From Macrocystis pyrifera (lineage: Eukaryota > Sar > Phaeophyceae > Laminariales > Laminariaceae), in NCBI GenBank assembly GCA_031763025.1, contig JASSKH010000028.1, positions 6,707,324 to 6,771,323 on the forward strand: DNA of 64,000 bases, given 5' to 3'. A program made the translations under genes and the position numbers. Position 1 is the first letter of the stretch; the number at the start of each line of letters is the position of its first letter. Positions 31,941-41,945 of this stretch are shown here, one piece after another. The notes beneath the pieces were generated by a model that did not search any database, was not told the DNA's origin, and saw only the letters and a program-made list of their open reading frames with translations.

Positions 31941-33896
31941 CTATTGAGCCGATTGCTCCTCTACTACTCGTACTATTAATTCAAACCACTTTACGTACAG
32001 TACGTACGCCGCGCCACTAGATGGTGGCGTAGACTACAGTGAGTCGAAACACAGAAACAAAGCACAACAACACAATCAACAACAATTATAACTATACCCA
32101 TGGCTACTGCTAAGCGTGTGCCTTGGTCGCCTCAGTCAGTCGTCCTCGTCCTCGCAGTCTCGACTGTTGCCGGCCCGACCCAAAAGTGACACGCTCATCA
32201 TCATAACACGAACGCCTTTTTGAAGTAGCAAACCCCACACCCCCCCCCGCCCCGTCTCGAAAGGGATGCGTGGTCAACGGTCAAATGATTTGAGGCTTGC
32301 ATGCAACAAGTGAGTACGCCCCCTCGCTTCATGCATTCGTTTATCTCTACAAATATCCTAAAAAAAGCGCAACAGGACAGGACATCACACACGATGACAA
32401 GGAGCGCGCACACCTGAAAAAAAAAAAGCTCAACGCTCCGCAAAGGAGCGATCAGCAACGCCTGCCATCTTTTTGCCGCGCCTCGTGTAACCCACCAACT
32501 AACTCCGCAAACACTTACATATGGTGAAATACACAACAAACTGTTCTTGGTCTTACTATAGGGGGGCGTCACGTGCCTCCTTTTCAACGTCCAAACAAAA
32601 AAAAACCGACCCTTCCACCGAACATCGAAGGACAAACCATGAACTATCCCCATTGGCGCTTCATTAACTTCACTATAGTACAGGGGGACATGTCGAAACA
32701 AGACGAAGCAGCCCGACTTGTTACGGGGTGGGCATATGTAGTAAGAATCAGAACCCACGATGGATCCAAAACCCATGTATTATCCCCCCTGTGTTTGGGC
32801 ACCATACTTGGTTCTCACTACTACTACCATATATATATCTACGTTTCGCCGCAACAGAGTGTGGCAGGGTATACGTTCGTGTAGGGTGTGTGTCGGCAAT
32901 GCAATGCAAGGGGGGCTCTGTACGACACGCGCATCTACACATAGCGTGAGAGGATACTCGCATCCCGCTGAACGCTCTTGGGTGGGCTGTTAGTGCCCTT
33001 GGTAGCAATCAGAACCCACGACGGACGGACCCAAAAAGCAGGTATCTCCCCATAAAAGTTGACGCACCATACGATGTGCTTCCAATTTGCTATGCTTCCC
33101 CGTAATAGACTGATAACTTCGTCCAACGCTGACTTTTTTTCGATCGTTATGTCTGCCCCCTGCCCCCCCCACTCCAACAAAATAAAATGACCCCCATTCA
33201 AACTAATCTTACTGCAGCGCCCCCCCCCCCCGCCCCTCCCCCCAACATGCCATGTTTTTCGTGGCGAAAACCATTCGGAACGAGATTCGGATAATCTTAG
33301 CAGTAGTACAAGGGGGCATTGGACAACGATACTGGTACGCTACGAGCCTGACACCATTTTTATATGGTACTCCTACTAGGTACTCTGGTATGCAACAAAC
33401 GCAGTAGTACATCATTCCGGGACCTTCACAAAAAGGAAGAAAAAAAAAAAAGAAAAAAAGGAAAAGAAAAAAAAGACAAGGGAAAATGGAAAAAAGAAAT
33501 GATGTGTTCTGCAATCACACCACGTACCAGGACCAAGTACCAGGTACCAAAATCCGTTCGGAAATTTCAGGACCGTTCATGCACACATTTTGATACCTAA
33601 ACGAGTCATTACATTTCCGGACACAGCGGTACCTGGTATATACCCGTAAGACGTACGCATACGTATCGTCTTTACAATTCAGGGCCCCTATTACTATTAA
33701 TATTAATAGATACCAAGACAACGAGCACCGCTACAGCAGGAAAATAAGCGGCTGCGATTCACAGCGAAATAAGACACGAGGAAGCCACTAGACAAATCGA
33801 AGTCACAGTAGTGTAGAGTGCAGTATTTCCCCAAATAAGACTCGTACGTAGATAGCCTGGGTCAACACGTTCTTTTTAGAGTGCTACACCGTATGT
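31941..33896. other. no recognised gene
   Basis: A 191-codon minus-strand open frame (32201-32776) has no recognised motif or splice support. AATCAGAACCCACGA and a few following bases recur at ~32746 and ~33008, suggesting a small local duplication. Poly-C (33220-33230) and A-rich (33430-33500) tracts are present. Confidence 0.35.
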
Positions 33897-34130
33897 ATCA
33901 CACGGGTGATAGCGTAACACACCCCCTCGGACAATTTATTCCCGTCTGATTCTCTCGATAACAAGGAGAGAGTGCAAATGTTGAGCGATGCATGCGCCTC
34001 CATGGAAAGGTCTCAGCGAGATGTTTCCATAGCCACCATTTTTCGTTTCGTTTGTGTGTGCATTGGAGCAAATCGCCTCGGAAATTCCTCTCAGGCGTGT
34101 GTTTTGTGTTATGTTATGTTGTCGCCCGTA
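33897..34130 (+). mobile_element. ~235-bp TIR element (GTGATAAAATAACAC family), copy 2
   Basis: It begins TATCACACGGGTGATAGCGT, then AACACACCCCCTCGG, and ends GTGTTTTGTGTTATGTTATG. The central block AGCCACCATTTTTCGTTTCG is shared with copy 3 and, inverted, with copy 1. Confidence 0.75.
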
Positions 34131-34737
34131 TGATTAGGTAGGCGCCCTTCACTTGGGTATTAATAGTACCGTAATGCTGTTGTGTTGCACCCCCCTTTCT
34201 GGAGCAAACTGCTCGGAATTATACAAAAAAGACCGCGGCGTTGGACAATTTTTGCCATGTATTCTATCGCGGAAAAAAGTTAGTGCCATACGAGCAATAC
34301 ACCTTTTTCTTCCGCCGCAAACATGATCCGACCTCTTGATCGTTCCAAGTGGCTGTCCACCAACGCGTGTGATGCAGTCATCATACCTCGTAGTTGCAAG
34401 GGAGTGAAACCAATCGAATACGGTGCTCTTGTTGTTTCGGGGGACAAACTACCTGTATATAGAAAGGGATAATCTTTGCACGGCTGTACGTAGAAAAAGG
34501 GATATTCTGCCGACTGATCCCGGCTACCAACCGCATGCATGCCTTCCATACAATAAATAAAACCACGAGCTAAACCTGTCCCACAGCCGCCACCACTCCC
34601 TCCGGGCGGGTATCACCGTGAAGTTTAATCATATCATAATTTAAAAAAGAGTAGGGAAAGCAAAAACAAAATTACCAGCAGGACGAAAAAAGTTTCATTT
34701 CCCAAAACAAATATGCCAAAATAAAACGTGTTCTTAA

Positions 34738-37700
34738 TCAACCCATCCGAAAGCCCTGCGATAGCAACCGCTGTTGATCCGCAGCCGACCCCCGGTGCTC
34801 CAGCGCTTCGTACAGGGGCCGTGCCGCCGGCGGCGGCGAAACGCTTCCTGAGAGGAGTTCCCTGAAAAATCGGAAGCGTCAGTTGTCAACCAAACGAGAA
34901 CGGGGGCGGGGGGCGGAGGGCGGAGGAGGGGGAGTCGATCGTTTTATACAAAAATGTGTTCGCCAGGTGGGCGGAGTCGATCGTTTTATACAAAAATGTG
35001 TTCGCTTGCTCGCCTTCGGCTCAAGTACCGACCGTTCACGCTACGAGTATTTGCTACGAGTACACCACCTTGCAGGCGTGGGGGCGGCAGCAGCAACATC
35101 GGCGACAGCTCGGCAATCCACCCACCCACCCACCTGACTGACACTTCTCGGCCGTAAAATTTCCGGTTGACGTCCGCCCTAGCGACGATAATGCCTCCCT
35201 CCAGGCTCAGACCCGCGAAAAGACCTCGGCTGTGGCTGTCTGCGAGACCGTAATCGGCAAACAAAATGCGCACACAATGAAAACAAATAGACGAAGAAAT
35301 AAATAAGAGAAACAAATATACCAGGTAAAAAACGAAACAGCAGACAAACAAAGTGAACAAACAACACAGAACAAAACAAACTACAGAACAAATAAAAAGA
35401 AAACTAACCAACAAACTAACAAACTAACAAACTAACAAACTAACAAAAAACACAAGCATACACAAAATAAACGAAAAAAACAAAGCACGAAAAGCGCGGC
35501 GAAACCTTTTCTTTTTTTTACTTCTTACGTAGGTCGTCGATGTTTTCACGGGCGATCGTATAGTTCTGATGCTGCATATCAACAAAACACCAGTTTAGTC
35601 GACGGCCATTTCGTCGAGAAAGTACCTCTCTCTCCAGAAAAGTGAAGCCCGTTTGGGTGAATAGGCGTGAGATCCCTGATTTCCCGGGAACATTTGTACC
35701 TATTTCGCACCTACCAGGTACTAAATCATTCAACTCATCAGTGCATACCTGGTATTCAATTTAGCAGTTCCCCTGGGGGTCACGGGGGGGGGGGGGCGCA
35801 TACACGCGCATATAACCCCCCAGCCGCTGATAGAGGTAGCTTACGAGAGCGGCGTTGGGAGACGCCATCTGCGACGGCGCCGAGTAGTTTCCTATACCCC
35901 CTCCAACCCTTCCCGGAGGGAGGCGCGCGGTTCTACGCGCATTTTAAAAAAACCCCGGAAAATTCCAAGAGTAGAGGCGTGGGGGACACCCTCGGCGGCA
36001 ACGCCAAGCATTTCCCTATATCATACCCTATACATACTTCAGGGAAGCTTTGCACCCATACAGGATTCAACTATCAGTACTATACCTACCTGGCATTCAA
36101 CAGAGCAGTTTCCGGAGAGGGGGGGTACTCGATATTATGCCTGGCCGCAGTCGTATGGCCATAATTCCCGGGGGAGGGGGGGGGGGGGCTTTTACGCGCA
36201 TATCAACCCCCACCCGTGCCCGCTCTTGAGATAGGTGGCTCACGAGGAGGCGTGGAGGACAGACAGCCTGTGGGGCAATGCTGGGCATTTCCCTTTACAC
36301 TCCCTTCCCCGCCGGCCTCTGCGGGGGAGTGGGGGGGGGGGCGCGCGATTCTTCGCGCATACAAAACAGCAGGAATGTTCGCCGATCGGATCAGCCCTCG
36401 CGGGTTGGGTCGGGTAGGGTTGGGTCGGGCAAGTGTGACCCGGCCCGACCCGACCCGTGATACTTGAAAAAAATCCGGACCCACCCGCGGGTCGGGTTAA
36501 TACGACCCGTGAAAATACGTACAAAAACATTGCCTGCCAGCGGTAACTCACAAGAGTAGGCGTGGGCGACGCCCTCGGCGGCGACGCTGACGTTGCCCGC
36601 CCCTGTTCGTCCCAGCGGGCCCACTGCCACGCTTAGTTCCGCGCCGATGGACACTTGGCCCCTCCCTGCCGACATCATAGCCGGGTGCCGAAGCAAGGGA
36701 AGGCATGATGGAGCAGTAAACGGAACAAATCGCGAAACAACACGTACAAGAAACAGCAATGAGAAAAACCACCACGGGATTATTGGCAAAACAGCAAAAA
36801 CAGGAAACACACAAGGTGGCGACGACAAACATAAAACAAGTGATGTGGGTGCGCGGCGGCCAAAGGCACTTAGGCAGCATTGACCGACTATCAGAAAAGC
36901 GGGCGCGCTTGCTTATTTCACCCACCTGAATCCCTGCCTCCCCCCCCCCCCACGGCCTCTCCTCCACCGAACATTGGCGGGCTATCCTAAGGCTAACGCG
37001 ACGGCTATTTCTAATGCTAAGGCCGAGGCTAAAGGCAAGGCTCAGACCAAAGTCAAGGCTGAGGAAAATGTTAAGAATAACGCTCAGGCTAACGCCAAGG
37101 CTAACGCTAAGAGCAACGCTAAGGGTAGCGCTGAGGCTAAGGCTAAGGCTAAGGCTAACGCTAAGAGCAACGCTAAGGGTAGCGCTGGGGCTAAGGCTAA
37201 CGCTAGGACTAACGCTAGGACTAACGACAAGACCAATGTTTAAGCTAGGGCTACGAGCGGGAAGAAGACTAAAAGTACCAGGGCTTTTCGCGGGTCAGGT
37301 CAAATCTCACGGGTCGGGTCGGGTCGGGTCGGGTCAGCTGACCCGACCCGACCCGCGAGATTTTGAAATCCTCTTGACCCGACCCGACCCGATCCGCGAT
37401 ATTTAAAAAGTTGTTGACCCGACCCGACCCGATCCGTGAGATATGAAATTATCCTGACCCGACCCGACCCGACCCGCCACCTTCGGATTGACCCGTGAGA
37501 CACGGGTTTCATGCGGGTCGGGTCACCTTGACCCGTGAGACTATTTATCTTGACCCGCAGGTCCGACCTGTGGATCCGGCCCGTGGGTCGACACTTCAAA
37601 AACAATTTATTGTCCATTTTTGTGCCCACAAGCGATATGTGGCCTGGCTGTAATGGGTATAAATGGATGTGGGCATGCGTATATGGATTTGGCAGTGTTT

Positions 37701-39259
37701 TAATGTGTGAATAAGATACCAAAAGAGTATTATTGAGTATTTGTACGAGAAAAGCCTTTGGGTAAGAGAACGGGAAGTGCTTTGAGTGTCGGATCCGCGG
37801 GCCGGATGCGCGGGTCCGACCCGCGGGTCAGCAGAAAAGAACTCGCGGGTCACGCTGGGCCGACCCGCGAGTGACCCGTTTCTCGCGGGTCATGACCTGA
37901 TCCGGCCCGTGAGCTTTTCATCACCTCTTGACCCGACCCGACCCGACCCGACCCGTGAGATTTGAAAAACTCTTGACCCGACCCGACCCGACCCGTGAGA
38001 TTTGAAAACCTCTTGACCCGACCCGACCCGTGAGATTTCGAACACTTCCTGACCCGACCCGACCCGACCCGTGACATTTTGAACACCCCGTGACCCGACC
38101 CGCGGGTCGGGTCATGACCCGCGAAAAGCCCTGAAAAATACCAAATTTCACGGCCAATGCCTAGCTTTCCAAAATTCACCTGAAAATGCCTCGACGGCGG
38201 AGTCGGTGTTAAGTACCAGCACGAAATCGGTTATCTCCCCGCCGATTAGCGCGCCCCACCCCATGCCAAGCGTCGCGATCGCCGAGGGCGCGGACCAGAA
38301 GCCTTCCTCCGTCCTCGCCACCACTAGTCCGGTCCCAACACGGCCCGCCACGATGAACCCCCTAGAAGAGAAAGTTCGTAGATTGAGGGTTGTTACAGCG
38401 TTCGTTCGGAGGAGAAAGAGCAAACGAGGACGGCGAAGAGGAAGAGGAAGACTCGGCTTGTGCCTTGTCGGTTTCGATTGATTTTCGTTCTATTCTTGTG
38501 TTCTTGTGTGTGCTCGTTGTTAGTTTCTGGTAATTTATCTTGTACGAGCTTCAGTTTTTCTTGGGAGCTATTAAACGAGCTTTTCTTGCTGCGCGATTTT
38601 TGCCTTCTGCGGATTAAATTATCTGCGACATGTTTGCGATTCTCTCTCTCTCTCTCTCACTCCTCCTCCTTTTCCCGATAAGCGCCTCCTCGTGGGGTTA
38701 GCGGTTATATACATGCGGTAAAATAAATACAAACAGCAGCAAACAGTGCAGCCCAGTTCACTCTAAGTTCAGCACGCATTGATGCACGTACGTACGTACG
38801 TACTACCGCGCCTTTGACCGCGTCCACATACACCGCGCGCGGCGGGTTCCTCGGGCGAGAGGTCAGAGGGGCCAAAAAAACGGGATGCACCCCCCCCTGC
38901 CCCCCTCCTTCTCCTCCCCGAGCGGTGGAGAACCTTAACTCCGCTCAAGGGGAATGATCGTATCACGCAGTGGGTATATGGTGAGGCATCCACGAGGCAG
39001 TTACGTAGTAACCCCATTGCTGTCTCTGGAAGTGGCCACACCAGAAAACAAAATCAATCGATTCGAATCTGTCCTCCATACGCAAGTCTAGGCGGTTCTC
39101 AGCACGATGCATATCACCCTTCATGCACCACACGGCGCTCCGTGCTCGGTGCAAGCGATGTCTGCCTGGTCGGTGAATACCCGACGTGCTCCCCCGTCCC
39201 GTAATTGAAGGCATGCGAAGGTCTATGGTCATACGACTACGGTCATGCACGACACAAGT

Positions 39260-39296
<37 letters not shown>

Positions 39297-39348
39297 AACC
39301 CATCCGAACCCACGCCAACCCCCCCCCTCCGCCTCCTGCCCCCTTTCT

Positions 39349-39380
<32 letters not shown>

Positions 39381-40785
39381 CCCCCCACCCCCATGCCTCT
39401 AGCACTTTCCTGTTAACCCCTTAAGGACTGTAATCCTGTCTTGGGCCAACTTCCTCGGAATAAGGGGTGGAATACCGTAGGCGTGTCTGTGCAGTGCAGC
39501 GGTGAAAGGGTTGAAGTGTGACTCACCCCTTGATCACGGTCAGGAAGGCGAGACCTTTGGCGCGGCTCAGCAGCTCCTGCGGAATGGAGCTGTCCTGGAT
39601 CATCCCCCTTGCGATAAAGAAAAAAACAAAAACAAAAAAAGAAAAGTTGAGCTGGCCGACCTGCATGCTCAAAAAAGAAGTAGAAGAAAAAAAGCGGCTC
39701 GGAAATATCACCCGACTTGGTTGACTGTAAGTCAGCGACCACAATTTAGTTGGCCAGGAATTTGCAGTAAGCTTCACGGGGCAGATCGCGGAGTTCCGTG
39801 TCTTGTCCTTTGAATCAGGCCCTTGAGCGTTTTGTGACTGGACGTGCTCGTTTTAAAAGTGACGAAACACAAAAGTCCGCTATTAATAGTTGGCCTACTG
39901 CGTTATCCGAATGATAACTTAGCTGCGAAGTCCAGCCAACCAACCCCAAAGCCCTACGTATAATACATCAGAAAAAAAAAAACACCGCCGATCCGAAAAG
40001 AAGAAATAAGTGGGCGGGAAGGTTCAACCAAAAAACTTTAGGTGCTGAAGCGGCCTTGACAACGGGGATATACGGGAGACTGCCATGCTTTCTTGCTAAC
40101 GCCCTAATAATGGCCACTCCGTCCCCGCCCCCCGCTTTGACCGCGCTTTTGGATGTGGATCTGGAATTGACCTTGGCTTTCAATTTTCTCCGGACCGGCC
40201 TCTCTCGCTGTAGTTTTCACTTTCGCTTTCAATTTTCGCGATCTCAATCTCGTGCTCAGTTGTCATTCTCGGTGTTTTTTTCATCAAAATGATCACTATC
40301 TTTCTGGCTTTTCCCATTTCTCTTTCGTTTTCGCTCGCTCATTCTCATAACCACTGCCATTCTCACTACCATTGTCATCCTCAATTGCCCTTCTCATCAT
40401 CATTTAATCTCGTTATCATGCTCATTCCAGCCATTGCCATTCCCAGTACCATTGTCATGCTCAATTAATATCTCATTACCAAAATCAATATCATTCGCAT
40501 TGTCAATCTCATCCTCAGCCTCATTCTCAATTGACTTTTTATGATCGGAATCAAGACCATTCTCGTGTTCATTCTCAAAGCCAATCTCGTTCTCAGTCTC
40601 ATTATCAGTGTATCTCTTTCGCGCTTCACAACGCTCCTCCGCCCACCCCCTCATCCGCTCCAATCTCTCCCCCCCGGTCCCGCCTGCCCGACTCACTCCT
40701 TCGTGAAGTTGTGTATGGTGTACGCGGCCTTCCGCACCTCCGCCCCGAGGGTGAACGCGATGGGCCGGTTGAGGTAGGACGCCAT
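34738..40785 (-). CDS. SYLF-domain (SH3YL1/Ysc84-like) protein, complete six-exon gene
   Basis: Minus-strand exons: 40697-40785 (from ATG; open to a possible acceptor at 40832), 39527-39607, 38180-38361, 36552-36665, 35134-35239 and 34738-34861 (TGA). All five junctions agree in phase, giving 696 nt and 231 residues. Exon 1: MASYLNRPIAFTLGAEVRKA. Then SRAKGLAFLTVIKGGFIVAG, WSAPSAIATLGMGWGALIGG, EITDFVLVLNTDSAVEAFSG, GAELSVAVGPLGRTGAG, AYSYSHSRGLFAGLSLEGG, ARADVNRKFYGREVS and ARPLYEALEHRG. This is the whole SYLF domain, as in SH3YL1 and yeast Ysc84, which bind phosphoinositides and actin regulators at endocytic sites. There is no SH3 domain: the protein ends ~30 residues after the SYLF core. 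Donors are mostly GTGAGT/GTGAAT/GTGGGT, and acceptors end CAG, TAG or AAG. Introns span 0.3-1.5 kb and host several arrays. Confidence 0.9.
34931..35005. repeat. 33-bp direct duplication in the last intron of the SYLF gene
   Basis: GGAGTCGATCGTTTTATACA, then AAAATGTGTTCGC occurs at 34931 and again at ~34973. The period is ~42 bp. Confidence 0.9.
36400..36512. repeat. GGGTC/GACCC-rich palindromic stretch
   Basis: GGGTTGGGTCGGGTAGGGTT is followed within 40 bp by GACCCGGCCCGACCCGACCC, so the segment can fold back. It is the same word family as 37300-38122 and lies in the intron between SYLF exons 4 and 5. Confidence 0.85.
36981..37245. repeat. GCTAAG/GCTAAC hexamer array
   Basis: About 40 degenerate hexamers (GCTAAG, GCTAAC, GCTAGG, GCAACG) run in one orientation. 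They leave an open frame of Lys-Ala-Asn-Ala type on the plus strand, but it opens with TTG rather than ATG, has no splice context, and lies in an intron of the SYLF gene on the other strand. I treat it as a satellite, not a protein. Confidence 0.8.
37300..38122. repeat. 0.8-kb GACCC/GGGTC pentamer array in SYLF intron 3
   Basis: Blocks of three to five GACCC units alternate with TGAGATTTGAAAA-type spacers of ~15-20 bp, so a ~40-55-bp unit repeats many times at 37345-37500 and 37925-38100. At 37311-37356 five GGGTC units meet three GACCC units around TCAGCTGA, forming a near-perfect hairpin. A second one sits around 38096-38118. Confidence 0.9.
38641..38662. repeat. (TC)n microsatellite
   Basis: Short CT/TC run in a SYLF intron. 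Confidence 0.85.
39101..39294 (+). mobile_element. poly-C-ended dispersed repeat, copy 3
   Basis: This is the longest copy seen: TCACCCTTCATGCACCACAC, GGCGCTCCGTGCTCGGTGCA, TGCCTGGTCGGTGAATACCC, AAGGTCTATGGTCATACGAC and TACGGTCATGCACGACACAA, then GTA and a 34-nt C run (39261-39294). A further C run lies at 39350-39377. It sits in an intron of the SYLF gene, opposite its transcription. Confidence 0.7.
40195..40615. repeat. degenerate TCATTCTCA array in SYLF intron 1
   Basis: Words such as CTCATTCTCA, CCATTGTCAT, CTCAATTG and TCTCATTACC recur every ~10-12 bp for about 400 bp. The open frame on the minus strand (40400-40696) begins exactly at the exon 1 donor and consists of Asn-Glu repeats derived from these words. 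It is intronic. Confidence 0.75.
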
Positions 40786-41569
40786 GCCTCCCTGTTCCAC
40801 GCCGTTATCCTTCACTGCGTTGCTCACGCTCTCTGAGGTTGTTAGCGATTAGACAATCCAAATCAACAGAAACATTCAACGCTTTAGTTGATATAATGAT
40901 GAGATAATAGTTACATTACATTCATTACATACGTATGATACATACCCAGGTGGATACGAGTGATGCGAGACGTTCATCTAGCACACGGGGCCACCTAAAA
41001 TGCACCTACACCAAAAGTGGACGCAAGAAATCACCCCCTGGGGTGTTCCATGCTTCGCGTTTGGCTTCCTGTTAGTTTTTTTTTATAACCCCGGGGTAGT
41101 CTCCTGCCGGTTGGGTTGCACCCAAGAGGACGGTGGTATCCAAGGCGTGAAATAGACGTCCGTTTCGTGGTGGGTCCCCCGCAGGGGGCCCCCGTTGGGG
41201 CGGAGGACCGAAGGAGGCTGCTCTTTCCAACACATGTGCGTCCACGTATGGGTACTTAAAAGTGCATCTTTCGAGCTCATTGTATCCTCTTGTAGACGTG
41301 GTGCCGGCCGGCTTAAGCAGGGTCCAACAAAAAACGACTACTGATAGGAGTCCACAGCAAATACGGCGCGGACAAACTGCTCGTGCCGCACACGCGTGAT
41401 GTTGCTTCCTGCTCTGCTGGCGGGCGGCAGGTGTGTACAGGGTTACAGCCAGCTGGGTGTAGCACGCGCCCCTGTGCTCATTGTTGTCTGCGGTGTCTGA
41501 GTTACGTACACGATACAAAAAAAAAAAAAGTGAAAAAAAAACAAGGAGAAACAAAACAAAACATCATCT

Positions 41570-41640
41570 CTGCGAGGATCGAATTCGCGCCTTCAAGTCC
41601 AACGTCGCGCATCGTGACCATTGTACTATATTAATAAATA
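41570..41640 (-). other. degenerate tRNA-related sequence
   Basis: On the minus strand TAGTACAATGGTCACGATGC resembles a tRNA D-arm/A-box. After TTGGACTTGAAGG (an anticodon-loop-like CTTGAAG), GCGAATTCGATCCTCGC resembles a T-arm/B-box with a 4-of-5-bp stem. The acceptor stem does not pair, and the anticodon stem is poor, so this is a tRNA relic or the head of a tRNA-derived SINE rather than a working tRNA. Confidence 0.4.
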
Positions 41641-41699
41641 TCCATATCACCTGGTACCTGGTGTTATTTTTCGCGGCGCGCACGACACACCGCACACAC

Positions 41700-41945
41700 A
41701 TGCACAGCAGCGCAGGAGAAGAGGAAGAGGTGGTGATGGCAGATGACGGACCGCATCTTCCGACAAAGCAACTAGCCATAGCAGTACACCACGGACCTGC
41801 CACACGCGTGTGGTGTGGCCCGCCGCTGCTTGTGCTGCTACTGCTAGGCGGGGTTGTAACGTTGTTTGTGTTCTGTGCATGTTGTCTGACGTCTAGATTT
41901 CTTGGGTGTGCCTCTGGCAAGAAACACAAAAAAGTCGGAATATAA
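41700..41945 (+). CDS. possible 81-residue single-pass membrane protein
   Basis: An ATG-to-TAA frame has an acidic start (MHSSAGEEEEVVMADDGP), one hydrophobic segment (LLVLLLLGGVVTLFVFCACC) and a basic Lys-rich end. This topology is plausible for a small membrane protein, but there is no homology that I recognise. A related but broken sequence lies at ~42085-42190 (CACAGCAGTACAGC, GTGGTAACGTTGGGCTTTGT), suggesting a duplicated non-coding segment instead. Confidence 0.2.
   Translation: MHSSAGEEEEVVMADDGPHLPTKQLAIAVHHGPATRVWCGPPLLVLLLLGGVVTLFVFCACCLTSRFLGCASGKKHKKVGI

Noticed and set aside
32201-32776. 191-codon minus-strand open frame
   Set aside because: It is long but with no recognisable domain, no splice signals at its ends and odd composition. 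Kept as unsupported.
40400-40696. Asn/Glu-repeat open frame on the minus strand
   Set aside because: It starts exactly at the SYLF exon 1 donor and is made of the intronic TCATTCTCA array.
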